This document shows, one piece after another, positions 54,701 to 62,888 of a stretch of 64,000 nucleotides of DNA. The notes beneath the pieces are model-generated. The model saw nothing but the letters and a program-made list of their open reading frames with translations, was not told the origin of the DNA and did no database searches. How positions within the stretch are numbered: position 1 is the stretch's first letter; every line of letters starts with the position of its first letter. The position numbers and the translations under genes were made by a program. Origin of the DNA: Solea solea (Eukaryota > Chordata > Actinopteri > Pleuronectiformes > Soleidae); assembly GCF_958295425.1 (NCBI RefSeq), contig NC_081141.1, positions 15,821,087 to 15,885,086 of the forward strand. The letters run 5' to 3'.

Positions 54701-57700
54701 AAGTTTGAGATGTCTGGAGATGAGCCTTTGCTCTCTCTCTCAGCAATAGTACATCTCATTGCTTTTCAAAAAGTAATTATTCATGAAGTGTGTCACTTTA
54801 ATGTACCACTACACAGAAGCAGACGTTCTAAGAACCATGGTTACTTTGGCATTTGAACATGATGATACACAGTGAACTTCAACATGAATCATTCTGACAC
54901 AACACAGAGTGAGTCAAACACACAAAGTTATGAGGAGGAAAGAGGAACAATTCAAAATAAAACATTTTGTTGTTTTCATAAGATGCGTGTTAAAGTGTGA
55001 ATACAAATGCAAGCGTACATTTGCATGTAGAGTAAGTACATGATCAACACATGATTGTCAGTTAGTGAATAGATGTGAGAGCACCATCTCCTTAGTATGA
55101 CTGACCTTGTATATTAGACGGTGTGCTGGAGTCTGTAAAATCACAGATTTTGTCCCACTGGTCCCTGACAGCCTCAGCTGTTATGGGTTGGTTCTTGCTC
55201 CTCGCAATGTGTCCCTGAGCACGCTCCCAGCGCACTGTGCATGCAAAGTACAAGGTTGTTCACACAGATACCTACTGATGAAGCAGGGACTAATGAATGG
55301 AGAAAAATACACGCAGTACTCACATTTACCAATCCAGCCTGCCCCAGTCTGAAACACGAAATGAAACATGAGCAAATGACACTCAAAAACAAAACAAATA
55401 TTGGTTCTTCGTTTACATGTACAACTACAGGCGGTGCAGCCTATAGGCAGTACCTGGATTTAAAATGTATGCTGTGCTACAAAGTTTGTGTTCCACCCTT
55501 CTATAAAAAGCCATGGGTGAACGGAGTGAGAGATTGAATGGCACTGGTCAAAGAAACTCCATGAGTCCTCTCAGTTACATGTTGGGGCCTGTGTGGTGTA
55601 TGAACAGTGGAAACTCCACGGCACCATTGATGTGCAGCTGGAGAAGAATGTGTCAAATCTGTGCTCTTTTGGAGACAAATGCTGGAGTGCATTTGTGAGT
55701 CAATGAGACACTAACACTGGCTACTTGCAACCTATCCTTTTGGGGACACAGGGAAACATTGGGACTCTAAACAGTGGATCATTTCTTGCAGTTATCGAGC
55801 TGCTGGCAAGCTGTGACCCTGTGCTGCAAAAGCTGATCAAGTGGCGCGAGGAGTCTGTTAAATACCTCAGCCCCGCCATCCAAAACAGGCTGATACACAT
55901 TTTGTCACAGTGTGTTTAGCACGGCTGATATTACCCAAACCACTGCTTTCAGTGATTATGGATTATATTGGTGGGCTGCTGTGCCTCATGTGACATGTTA
56001 TACTTTTCAAGTCACTGCCGAGTGCATAACTTGTTGTCTTATGTTGTTCAAACAAGTTGGTTGTGTGCGTGTGACCTATGTATGGCAAAACATGGTTACA
56101 ACATAAGACATTGGTCATGGGCGTAAGACATTGGTCGTCCTACTGAAGTTAAACAAAAGAATATGCATCTTTTCATATACCTCAAATAGTCCTCCATTTT
56201 CTTGACACTGATCATGACAGAGCCAGAGGACCAGGGGAGCCACATACTCAGGCTTCAGAGTTGCCAAAAGATCTGATTAAAAACAAAATAAAATGTATAA
56301 ATATCCAATTCAGTGGTGTTTCCTTTTATTGCATATCCGTCTTACAGCAACAGGTCCTACAGGAGTGTGGCTGGTTTCTTTGCTTGGTACTGTATTATTA
56401 AAATATCCAATTTTAGCTTGTTCAATTTTCAAACTTAACATACTTTGGCTACAGAATTGAGAGTAGGGTTATTAGTCACTATATATTTCAAACCGTGTTC
56501 CAAAGAAGAAATAAAAATAGAATGAAGAAAACATTCATAATTTTATTTTTGTACCGATCAGGTCAAATATTAATATGTGTACTGCTTTGTAAAGCAGAAA
56601 AAATAAGATTTAAAAAAAAACAACAACAGACTGCTACAGATTACTGAAATAAATATGAATTACCATAATTTAAAAATAGGGTCCTAAGCAATAACTTTTA
56701 ATCCCACACATCATTTAGTATGTGAGGTGTAGAGCTGAAACGATTAATCGATGAATTGATTATTAATCGATTACTAAATTAATTGACAACTATTTTGATA
56801 AGCGATTAATCGGTTTGAAGCTTTTTCATGATTAAAACAAGATTTCTGATTGTTTAAGCTTCTTAAATATGAATATTTTCTTAATTTCTTTGCTCTGGAT
56901 AACAAATTAATCATTAAAAGTCAATCATTTTGGTTTGTGGACAAAACAAGACATTTGAGAACATCATCATTTCCAGGTTTGACGAACACCGATCAACATT
57001 TTTTATGGTTTTCTGATATTTTATGGACCAAACGATTCATCGATTAATCGAGAAAATAATCGACAGATTAATCGATTATGAAAATAATCGTTAGTTGCAG
57101 CTCTAGTGAGGTGTTTAAAAATAATTTAAAAAGGTCTGAGTCAGTGAAATATGGAGCCAAGTCATTTCCAAAGGTGAGGCCACACTGTGACAGTTGGTAC
57201 AGCACAGTGTGACAGATGCTCGTCTGCCAGCACTGCAGGGCAGCAAAACCACTCCTTCAATTTGTCACCTAATCTCCTGTCAGCAGAGCTACATCACAGG
57301 GCATGCACACTGTGCCCGGGATGTATAGATACACTCTTTATAGACAATGGGGTTTAGTGCATCTTAAATGAATGCAATCATTTTCAGAACACAGCAGACA
57401 AATCTGAAAATCACCTCCTTCTAATGTGCTTTTTTTTGCTTGATTAAAATGCTTAACATACAGCTTACACAGTTCACAAATAAGCAACCCAATGCCACAT
57501 TAAGTTTGGTCCTTGCAAAATATAACATTTATGAAATATATAAATGTTTCATTATTATACTATACTATACTAGCACAGCTAGATAGTAAAATAAGGAGGC
57601 CAGATCTGCCTGTTTAAATCAGGAAGTCTTCTTCTTCTTCTTTCTGCTCTTCCCTTTAGGGGTCGCCACAGCGAATCATCTGTCTCCATCTTGTTCTATC

Positions 57701-60700
57701 CCTTGTGCCCTCTTCTGTTACACCAACTGTCCTCATGTCATCCTTAACAACATCCATGAACCTTCTCTGTGGTCTTCCTCTTCTCCTCCTGCCCGGCAAC
57801 TCCATCTCCATCATCCTTTGTCTAATACAACCACTATCCCTCATCTGCACGAGACAAAACCATCTCAACCTTGACTCTTATAGTTCCAAACCGCTCAACT
57901 TGTTGAGATGTCCCTCAGAATATGCTCACATCTAATGTTGTCCATCCTGGTCACTCCCGCTGAAAATCTCAGCTTCTTTATCCTTTTCTAGCTCCTGTCT
58001 TTTAGACTACGGTTGAATCAGAGAGTGATGCAGCAAAACTTTTAAAGCACTTGTAGGAGCATGATTTCATCATGACTGTTGAAATAGGTGGAAAAAAAGA
58101 AACCACAGCTCTTGAATATTAGATGACAAATTTGCATGTCAAAGAGGAATGCTGTTGCCTGAAGTTTTGTAAACCAACATTACATTATGCAGCTGCTCAA
58201 AAAAAAAACCTGTGGCTAAACCCATTTGCCTATTTTCTGTCCAAGAATATATGTGAATTTAAGAGCTTGACTGCAGCCAAATACCAGGCTGCTCACCACA
58301 GTTTGCACAATATAACACAGACCAACTTGCATATATGTTCTTTAATCACTTTGCTCACCAGGGGGCATGACGGTCTCTGTGAGGCGAGAGCCTGCAACCG
58401 GAGCAATAGTGTTGCAGTGGATGTTGTATTTGCGTCCCTCAATGGCCAAGGTGTTAGACAGACCCAGCAGACCCAGCTTGGCAGCGCTGTAGTTGGCCTG
58501 ACCAAAGTTACCATAGATGCCTGCAGCTGAAGCCGTCATGATGATTCTGGCAAAAGACAAGTCACCAAAATATATGGTCATAACTTCTTGGTCTGTGTGA
58601 GTGTGATCGTAAGTACAACACTAAACACACGGCTTCAATTCCAACTCCAAAACAAATTTTATTTTACAAAACCTTGACATTAATTTTAGCTGGCCCACTT
58701 GTCTTGTTGCAGAGATATTGGCCAGAGCAAATATGTGTTTTCATTTTTAAATCGGTTCATTTTAGGTCTCGACATCCCTCAATTCATTAATTTGAGATTA
58801 AATGTCACAAAGGAAGTTCGATACCCACTCGATATCATAAAAGTAGTAAAGTATGAAACCCTGCATTTTGCATTAACCCTTACATATATGTATAGACTGA
58901 TTAATTAATCACTCATTTACTATTGGCTATTTATCCATTCCAAATCCACATGCAGCTCAAAATTCAGTACAGATGCTCAATAACTGGGTCACATATTGTC
59001 ACATTTGAAGCAACTGTAACAGTTTGTAAGGGTTGACAGCTGCAAGCAGAGGTTCCATATCCATAACTAAATGCATGTATACACAGTAGACAGATCTATT
59101 TCAGATACTCTCAGAGTCACACTTGATTTGTGATGTTACACACTTGGTTTGGCACAAATCCTGCAGTAACAATAATAACAGGTGAAATCCTGTGTCACAG
59201 TGGCCACACTCTTATACTTTATAATACAATAACACCAGCAGAAGATTGGCCATGGTAGATTACTTCATGTGTCGTCTATGAGTCAGTTACTCTGGGGGCC
59301 TCTAAGAGCGTTCCAAAAAAAAAAAAAAAAACTTCCAATTTCTACGCATAATGTTACATTAGGGACCTGATGCGTATATTATCCTCCATGCTACAGAGTT
59401 ATATTTATTTTTTCCAAAGCTGTCCCAAAATGAACCATAAAATTACCCGTTAAGAAACACAAGATCTTAGACTTGCCTCTGAGCATTGTGAATGGTTATT
59501 CATACAAAAAAATGATTATTTAGTTTGTGTGCCTACATAAAAAAAAAAAACTTGCATTATTTTCAACCGTTTCCAACACACTCATACGCCAATCTAGAGC
59601 TCATTTATTTTTTTACAAAACATCTCAACAGCTGTTACTTGGACTAAAACGGGGACCAAAACTGGTCTGGTGACCTTTTCAAGCTAATTAAAATTCAACA
59701 CATGCAAAACCTCAACAATTCTTTTTCACGGCTCAAATTTTTTACTTGTGACATAAGAAAACTCATAGGTGTAAAAATTAAAATTAACCGATTTTTTTCA
59801 TTTTGTGTTATAAGATGCCTTCAAATTTAATTAGTCTTATAATAATCCTGTCATTTCTCATTCTTTTGTGGAGTCATCAGTTTAATTAGTGGTGACATTT
59901 TTCAGAGATAAACCAACAGTGCTGCCTAACATTAACAGATTTCTGGTTCTTTCTTTCCTGATTTCCATATTCAAATTACATTTGCTGTCCTGGTTTTTAC
60001 TAGTATGCACATTTTTTTTCATTTTATGTGATGAAATCAATAGAGCCAGATAGATTAAAAAGGTATCCAGTGGGGAAAGTCAGAGTCCAAACGTGTGTGT
60101 AATACTCATTAACTCATATGCACACTCTGAAGGACCTACTTAAAATGCAGTACATAAAAATGGTTCATACCTTAGCTGATATTTGAATCAAACTTGACCA
60201 CACAGAACTACACCATACTGTGTTGTATTGATTACAATCCAGCAATGAGTGGTGTGCAGAGAAAAGATACCACACAATATGAAGATGACAAAGCGTTTAT
60301 CCATGCCAATAGTTACCTTCCATATTTCTGTTTTTTCATGTGGCTCCAGGCCGCTCGAGTCACCTGGAAGGAGCCCCTCAAGTGAATTCTTTGAATCAGA
60401 TCTGGCAAAAGGAGAGTACGGGGATCAACTCGGTAAACACAGTATCATATGCATCTAGTATTTCTCATTAGAATCCCGTGGATCAGATCCAGCTGACAGT
60501 AGGTTTTTAAACTCCCACACAGACAATCTGTGTTTGAAGAGAATGCACTTGGAGTTTAAATAAATCAAAAAAACAGAAAACAAATGCAGTCTTCTACTTA
60601 CAACACACTGTTTGACTAAAAGGTGAGCCAAATGAAATGCAATAACATGATGATGATGTGAGAGAATCCCACAGACAGCACAGTAAATGACAGTGAATGG

Positions 60701-62888
60701 AATGTATCAGAAATAATTTAATTACCCCAGTCCAGATCACTGGTCGAGGCAAACGATCGGTCACGAAGTATCCTTGGCAAAGAAAGGCAGGAAAGTGTTT
60801 TCAGTCTCTGCGCCAAACGAATGGTTTCTTTTAAATCATGACGTGGCCAATGTGTCCATTAATATGGCAACTGCTATTAAATGGCCATTCTAAACGCAGA
60901 TTATGTGTGATAACTACTATAAAAGATCTTACCCAGCATTGTTTACAACAACATCTGAAAGAAAACACACATTACAATATCTGGTTAATTATAAAGTAAC
61001 AATGCAGCTGAGCATCAACTCAGGTGGACATTTTTGCCTGGGAATATTAATACACACCGATTCTTCCAAATGCATCTAGTGCTGCCTGGATCAGTTTTTC
61101 TCCATCTTCTACAGAATCTGTTTGGGCACAACAGGAAAATAAAATTGATGAGTGAATAATTATTGACTCATCGCTGAAGTTTGTGACAAAGATGTTTTAT
61201 ATGGGAGAGAAATTCCAGCAGCCTCTTCTGCTTACTTTGATAAGTAATGATGTGTAAAAAAACATTTTTGATACCTATCATTATTAATATGACTGCTGTT
61301 ATTGATTTATTGAGAATTAATGATTGCAGGATGTCACCATTTGTTATTCACTGGATAGAAATATGTCTGGATAGTATGTCATTTTCTCAGGTAACAATAA
61401 TAGCCACACATTTATCAGAGTCTTGTTCTTGATCATTAAAAACAGTTTATGTGAGCGACCAAATAAGAAAATAAATCTGTCTAAACAGCTTCATCAGGGA
61501 GTTGAAAAATCAATGGTGTTTTAGTGCGTCTTGCATAACCTACTGTAAATACAACACAATACACAATAAAGAAAAAGCAGATAGAGAAAAGGATGCATCA
61601 GGGAAGACTAATCCAAACTCACCATAGTTTGCGACGGCCTTGCCTCCCTTTGCTCTTATCTCTTCCACCACCTTATCAGCAGCTGCAGAACTCTTTCCAA
61701 CCCCTTTAGTGTCAACCCCAAGGTCATTCACTTTATTGCAGCAAGAAAAAAAAAGAGATTAGCAATAATGGTGTGAGTTCTGCAATTCTCTACAAGTGAT
61801 TAGGTTAGGAAAAGTACAGCTAAGCTGATTCCTCGTCAGAGTTCAAGGGCAAGTTGGGTCCAGGGAAATTAATTACTTTAGAAAAGGCAAATGTTTTTCT
61901 CATCATCACCATCTGGTTATTGTATCCTCAAGGTGTACATACAGGAGACTGGACTTGCAAGCAAGACCAGTTCCCTATATCTAAACCATTCAGGATATGT
62001 CAACATCTGCAAATATATCATTTGGATAGACAAATCAGCTGTGTGGGGCAGGGAGATGAACAAAAGGAACAATATGATATGTCAGTGTTGATGTTGCCAC
62101 ATATTGACCATGTGGGAAACTCTGGAAATGTTAAGCGAATGTCATAGTCTAGAACTCAGTTATTAACATTTATTTTCTAATTTCTAATTAACCTCACATG
62201 GGCCAGTCAGGGCCGCATCATGCCCAGGTCTAGTCTAGGATAATATCTCCAAAAAAACAAAACAATAAAACAATTCCCTTCCAAAACCAATTTTTGACAT
62301 TTCAGCTGGGGAATATCTGCACATAAAATGAGCACCAATTTGTCTCAGAAGCTCCTGTCACTGGAGGAAGAAACTGTTTATTTCATGACATGGTATTTAC
62401 TTTAGAACTCATCCACATTAATTATCACTGCTGATATCACATCGTAATAAGACCGGAACATGTTTACATACTAATCCAGTCAAAGGCATCTTTTAACCCA
62501 GGAAAGCTCAAAAGCCAAGAACACACACACTGCTCCGTCTGCGGTGTTGGCAACAACAGTAGCCTTGCCTTTGGTTTTAAGGCCAATTCAGCACATTGAA
62601 TCAGTAACTTTTGGTGAGAAAGATCAATGTGATTGGCAGTTTAGCTCCAGCCAATCAAAAGATGAGAATGTAGACAAAAATGACAAAGTAAGCAAACGAT
62701 TTGCATGCAAGAAGGCACACACCACGAGCTTGTGTGAACAGTTTTCTATAACTTCTTTATTTACTTAAATTGAACAAAATAAATAGCATTAACCCAAGTA
62801 AAGTCACCAAACTACTTAAAACCATTATATTTACCTATAACTGAGGCGCCTCTTTCAGCAAAAGCCAGGGCATATTCTCTGCCAAGTC
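27278..62888 (-). CDS. hsd17b4: hsd17b4 (peroxisomal multifunctional enzyme type 2), 24 exons, missing only the N-terminus
   Basis: The gene encodes D-bifunctional protein of peroxisomal beta-oxidation. The SDR domain is the (3R)-hydroxyacyl-CoA dehydrogenase, the central MaoC-like double hot-dog is enoyl-CoA hydratase 2, and the C-terminal SCP2 domain binds lipids. Substrates in the family are very-long-chain and branched acyl-CoAs and bile-acid intermediates. Twenty-four exons join in phase into about 716 codons; with the missing 20 or so residues this matches the usual 735-740. Visible key residues are the SDR Ser and Tyr-x3-Lys in [23 protein letters not shown], the hydratase Asp and His in [11 protein letters not shown], and the C-terminal AKL PTS1. 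The first exon, with start codon and most of the GxxxGxG motif, lies right of the window. Identity is very secure. Confidence 0.96.
27731..27784. repeat. (CA)27 microsatellite
   Basis: Uninterrupted 54-bp CA run in an hsd17b4 intron. It explains several spurious His/Thr-rich open frames. Confidence 0.98.
28468..28770. mobile_element. Degraded hAT MITE, same family as 56730-57105
   Basis: It shares long ordered matches with 56730-57105: CAACTATTTTGATAA, TTGGTTTGAAGC, AAAACAAGATTTCTGAT, TTTTGGTTTGTGG and AAAACAAGACATTTGA. Both terminal ends are mutated or lost. Confidence 0.8.
29246..29373 (-). CDS. hsd17b4: hsd17b4 exon (SCP2 domain)
   Basis: Acceptor TTTCTGTAG and donor GTAAAG on the minus strand, 128 nt. 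It encodes [20 protein letters not shown] and [18 protein letters not shown]. The tandem array begins about 50 nt upstream of its acceptor. Confidence 0.97.
29424..31853 (+). repeat. Array block 1, forward orientation
   Basis: Units read CATACTATAGTATGACTTTT then TTGTCTGATTTTGGACGA on the + strand. Interrupted by the SINE-like element at 29750-30110. Contains an 831-bp higher-order duplication. Confidence 0.97.
29750..30110 (+). mobile_element. tRNA-headed SINE-like element, copy 1
   Basis: It starts GGGCCACACGGTGGTGTAGT. A tRNA-like A-box region (TAGTGGTTAGCAC) is present, but the B box is damaged here (CCCTTGTTCCCGGTTGGAAC). The conserved body (GGAGTTTGCATGTTCTCCCC, CTCCCACAGTCCAAAAACAT) is followed by GCCCTGCGATGGACTGG and a 3' end near AAAGCGGTAGATGATGA. 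A very widespread fish repeat type; exact family name not assigned. Confidence 0.8.
31853..43963 (-). repeat. Array block 2, reverse orientation
   Basis: Units are the reverse complement of block 1 (GTCGTCCAAAATCACTCAAA and similar). Interrupted by an inverted SINE-like element at 34981-35362. It holds higher-order duplications, including a 300-bp identical match at 2,220-bp offset. Confidence 0.97.
34981..35362 (-). mobile_element. tRNA-headed SINE-like element, copy 2 (inverted)
   Basis: Full-length reverse-complement copy. On the minus strand the B-box-like GGGTTCGAGCCCCGG is intact and the 3' end has a GACT tandem tail. It is embedded in the reverse-oriented block, so its orientation relative to the units matches copy 1. 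Confidence 0.85.
43963..44231 (+). repeat. Array block 3, forward orientation, diverged
   Basis: Units read CTATACTATGACTTTTTTGT then CAAAATTTGGACGACATT. They are more diverged than the interior and run up to the third SINE-like copy. Confidence 0.95.
44254..44533 (+). mobile_element. tRNA-headed SINE-like element, copy 3 (3'-truncated)
   Basis: The head is intact: A-box region TAGTGGTTAGCACTCTCG, anticodon-stem-like CTCGC/GCGAG and B box GGTTCGAGCCC. It stops after GATGGACTGGCGAACT, where full copies continue with GTCCAGGGTGTACCCCGCC. It closes the array on the right. Confidence 0.85.
45608..45921. mobile_element. TAGGGA-type MITE fragment
   Basis: The right end GGTATCGTGCCATCCCTA is clear and internal GATATCGG/CCGATATA motifs match the family at 4824 and 15281. 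The left end is degraded. Confidence 0.5.
45934..46141. repeat. Diverged dispersed repeat, copy B
   Basis: Co-linear with 18261-18440. It ends in GGAGTCGCCCCCTGGTGGCT, a motif common in fish intronic repeats. Family unknown. Confidence 0.55.
46444..46582 (-). CDS. hsd17b4: hsd17b4 exon (SCP2 domain start)
   Basis: 139 nt with donor GTAAGT and acceptor CATTGTGCAG on the minus strand. It encodes [20 protein letters not shown] and [20 protein letters not shown], the first helix and strands of the SCP2 domain. Confidence 0.96.
46583..46678 (-). other. hsd17b4: 96-bp phase-0 intron with no in-frame stop
   Basis: GTATGT donor and TTGTGCAG acceptor. The length is a multiple of three and read-through would add 32 residues without a stop. 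The spliced form agrees with the known family length at this linker. Confidence 0.85.
46679..46765 (-). CDS. hsd17b4: hsd17b4 exon (end of hydratase 2 domain)
   Basis: 87 nt, phase 0 to 0. It encodes [20 protein letters not shown] then DASPESLTQ, the last strand of the hot-dog domain plus the linker to SCP2. Acceptor CCCTTCAG. Confidence 0.92.
46867..46953 (-). CDS. hsd17b4: hsd17b4 exon (hydratase 2)
   Basis: 87 nt, phase 0 to 0, donor GTGGGT and acceptor CTTTCTCAG. It encodes [20 protein letters not shown] and GNRIHFQCK, conserved MaoC-fold strands. Confidence 0.96.
46954..48112 (-). other. hsd17b4: hsd17b4 intron
   Basis: 1.2 kb. It holds facing T and A homopolymer tracts (about 47454-47472 and 47507-47521) and a dispersed-repeat fragment. 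No gene. Confidence 0.75.
47525..47830. repeat. Dispersed repeat fragment, unclassified
   Basis: GGAGGACGACCTCTCCCTTT, CCCCAAGCGTGTCAGGGATC and TATGGTGGTCTTCCC resemble an abundant fish repeat. An open frame of 77 codons across it has no known family. Confidence 0.4.
48113..48219 (-). CDS. hsd17b4: hsd17b4 exon (hydratase 2)
   Basis: 107 nt, donor GTGAGT, acceptor TTTGGTCAG. It encodes [20 protein letters not shown] and [15 protein letters not shown]. The HGLCSFGFA segment is the hydratase core helix. Confidence 0.97.
48317..48386 (-). CDS. hsd17b4: hsd17b4 exon (hydratase 2 active site)
   Basis: 70 nt, donor GTGAGA, acceptor GCGGCCTCAG. It encodes [20 protein letters not shown]. Asp and His of DWNPLHIDP are the catalytic pair of hydratase 2 enzymes. 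Confidence 0.97.
48683..48748 (-). CDS. hsd17b4: hsd17b4 exon (interdomain)
   Basis: 66 nt, phase 0 to 0. It encodes [20 protein letters not shown] and DQ, the Pro-rich link between the two hot-dog halves. Acceptor TTTTCTTCAG. Confidence 0.95.
48851..48954 (-). CDS. hsd17b4: hsd17b4 exon (N-terminal hot-dog)
   Basis: 104 nt, donor GTAGAT, acceptor CGTTTTGCAG. It encodes [20 protein letters not shown] and RNSNKAK, typical of the family. Confidence 0.96.
48955..50122 (-). other. hsd17b4: hsd17b4 intron
   Basis: 1.2 kb, AT-rich. It contains a 27-bp palindrome (49402-49428). No gene. Confidence 0.75.
49402..49428. repeat. 27-bp palindrome
   Basis: The 13-bp arms GTTTTCAGTATGC and GCATACTGAAAAC are exact reverse complements around a single T. 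Confidence 0.9.
50123..50194 (-). CDS. hsd17b4: hsd17b4 exon (N-terminal hot-dog)
   Basis: 72 nt, donor GTGAGT, acceptor ACATTTTCAG. It encodes [20 protein letters not shown] and [11 protein letters not shown] is diagnostic. Confidence 0.95.
50195..51097 (-). other. hsd17b4: hsd17b4 intron
   Basis: 0.9 kb, AT-rich. No gene or repeat recognised. Confidence 0.75.
51098..51149 (-). CDS. hsd17b4: hsd17b4 exon (N-terminal hot-dog)
   Basis: 52 nt, donor GTATTC, acceptor TTTTTGTCAG. It encodes [17 protein letters not shown], the strongly conserved [13 protein letters not shown] motif. Confidence 0.97.
51316..51433 (-). CDS. hsd17b4: hsd17b4 exon (N-terminal hot-dog)
   Basis: 118 nt, donor GTTAGA, acceptor TTTCATATAG. 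It encodes [20 protein letters not shown] and [19 protein letters not shown]. Confidence 0.96.
51434..52334 (-). other. hsd17b4: hsd17b4 intron
   Basis: 0.9 kb. It contains a 36-bp perfect palindrome (52014-52049) followed by repeated GGGCTGCAG motifs. No gene. Confidence 0.75.
52014..52049. repeat. 36-bp perfect palindrome
   Basis: The two 18-bp halves, ACATCAGTGGTTGGACTG and CAGTCCAACCACTGATGT, are exact reverse complements with no loop. TTGGGCTGCAGAGTTGGGCT follows. Confidence 0.95.
52335..52447 (-). CDS. hsd17b4: hsd17b4 exon (start of N-terminal hot-dog)
   Basis: 113 nt, donor GTGTGT, acceptor CTCTTCTTAG. It encodes [20 protein letters not shown] and [23 protein letters not shown] is typical of the family. 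Confidence 0.96.
52448..53895 (-). other. hsd17b4: hsd17b4 intron
   Basis: 1.4 kb. A G-rich stretch (53176-53199) fits a G-quadruplex pattern. No gene or clear repeat. Confidence 0.75.
53176..53199 (+). other. Potential G-quadruplex motif
   Basis: AGGGGGGGAGGAGGGTTGTC then GGGG gives four runs of at least three G with short loops on the + strand, the template strand of hsd17b4. Confidence 0.4.
53896..54002 (-). CDS. hsd17b4: hsd17b4 exon (linker SDR to hydratase)
   Basis: 107 nt, donor GTAAGT, acceptor TTTTGTGTAG. It encodes [20 protein letters not shown] and a Ser/Ala-rich linker ending SSSGMSP. The linker is variable across species. Confidence 0.92.
54003..55105 (-). other. hsd17b4: hsd17b4 intron
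   Basis: 1.1 kb, AT-rich. Nothing recognised. Confidence 0.75.
55106..55234 (-). CDS. hsd17b4: hsd17b4 exon (SDR C-terminal helix region)
   Basis: 129 nt, donor GTCAGT, acceptor GCATGCACAG. It encodes [20 protein letters not shown] and [16 protein letters not shown]. Confidence 0.95.
55324..55348 (-). CDS. hsd17b4: hsd17b4 25-nt microexon (SDR)
   Basis: 25 nt, donor GTGAGT, acceptor GTGTTTCAG. It encodes TGAGWIGK, conserved and required to join GGLFE to LRWER in frame. Confidence 0.93.
55349..56180 (-). other. hsd17b4: hsd17b4 intron
   Basis: 0.8 kb. Several short chance open frames; no gene or clear repeat. Confidence 0.75.
56181..56272 (-). CDS. hsd17b4: hsd17b4 exon (SDR)
   Basis: 92 nt, donor GTATAT, acceptor TTTTTAATCAG. 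It encodes [20 protein letters not shown] and [10 protein letters not shown]. Confidence 0.96.
56730..57105. mobile_element. Complete non-autonomous hAT MITE with 8-bp TSD
   Basis: A 376-bp element with inverted ends, TAGAGCTGAAACGATTAATC on the left and ATCGTTAGTTGCAGCTCTA on the right. It is flanked by the identical 8-bp direct repeat GTGAGGTG (56722-56729 and 57106-57113). An 8-bp duplication and TAGAGCTG termini fit the hAT superfamily. No transposase. Confidence 0.88.
57622..57960 (-). mobile_element. LINE (non-LTR retrotransposon) 3' fragment
   Basis: On the minus strand an open stretch (57868-57656) reads [20 protein letters not shown] and [20 protein letters not shown], then [10 protein letters not shown]. 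This is the familiar C-terminal tail of fish LINE reverse-transcriptase ORFs, ending in GDP plus stop. The upstream part is decayed. Clade not assigned. Confidence 0.8.
58359..58546 (-). CDS. hsd17b4: hsd17b4 exon (SDR active site)
   Basis: 188 nt, donor GTGAGC, acceptor CTTTTGCCAG. It encodes [20 protein letters not shown] and [20 protein letters not shown], then [18 protein letters not shown]. Ser, Tyr and Lys of the SDR triad are present in S-x12-Y-x3-K spacing. Confidence 0.98.
58547..60316 (-). other. hsd17b4: hsd17b4 intron
   Basis: 1.8 kb, AT-rich with several A tracts (e.g. 59316-59331). No gene or clear repeat. Confidence 0.75.
60317..60401 (-). CDS. hsd17b4: hsd17b4 exon (SDR)
   Basis: 85 nt, donor GTAACT, acceptor CTTTTGCCAG. 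It encodes [20 protein letters not shown] and MKKQKYG, an SDR helix. Confidence 0.97.
60726..60772 (-). CDS. hsd17b4: hsd17b4 exon (SDR)
   Basis: 47 nt, donor GTAATT, acceptor CTTTGCCAAG (AAG rather than CAG or TAG). It encodes [15 protein letters not shown], following NNAG. Confidence 0.95.
60933..60954 (-). CDS. hsd17b4: hsd17b4 22-nt microexon (SDR NNAG)
   Basis: 22 nt, donor GTAAGA, acceptor TTTTCTTTCAG. It encodes VVVNNA with split Asp and Gly, the SDR NNAG motif. Frame and conservation make it secure despite its size. Confidence 0.93.
61058..61117 (-). CDS. hsd17b4: hsd17b4 exon (SDR)
   Basis: 60 nt, donor GTGTGT, acceptor TGCCCAAACAG. It encodes [19 protein letters not shown]. Confidence 0.96.
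61118..61622 (-). other. hsd17b4: hsd17b4 intron
   Basis: 0.5 kb, AT-rich. Nothing recognised. Confidence 0.75.
61623..61730 (-). CDS. hsd17b4: hsd17b4 exon (SDR)
   Basis: 108 nt, donor GTGAGT, acceptor GCAATAAAG (AAG). It encodes [20 protein letters not shown] and [19 protein letters not shown] is the cofactor-binding Asp region. Confidence 0.96.
61731..62834 (-). other. hsd17b4: hsd17b4 intron
   Basis: 1.1 kb. It holds a 97-codon open frame on the + strand (61854-62147) with no recognisable family. No clear repeat. Confidence 0.7.
62835..62888 (-). CDS. hsd17b4: hsd17b4 exon (first in window, SDR Rossmann start)
   Basis: 54 nt, donor GTAAAT, acceptor CCCTTTACAG. It encodes [18 protein letters not shown], following the GxxxGxG glycine motif. 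The start codon and first beta strand are in an exon right of the window. Confidence 0.95.
   Translation of the reverse strand, partial: DLAENMPWLLLKEAPQL

Larger units (their letters stand above)
56273..58358 (-). other. hsd17b4: hsd17b4 intron
   Basis: 2.1 kb. It holds a complete hAT MITE with target-site duplication and a LINE reverse-transcriptase tail. No gene. Confidence 0.8.

Noticed and set aside
57705..57935. 76-codon + strand Leu/Ser-rich open frame
   Set aside because: It is antisense to the LINE reverse-transcriptase tail.
58123..58530. 135-codon + strand open frame
   Set aside because: Its right half is antisense to the secure hsd17b4 SDR exon (58359-58546), so it is a shadow.
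61854..62147. 97-codon + strand open frame
   Set aside because: No recognisable domain, lies in an hsd17b4 intron, no splice or start context.
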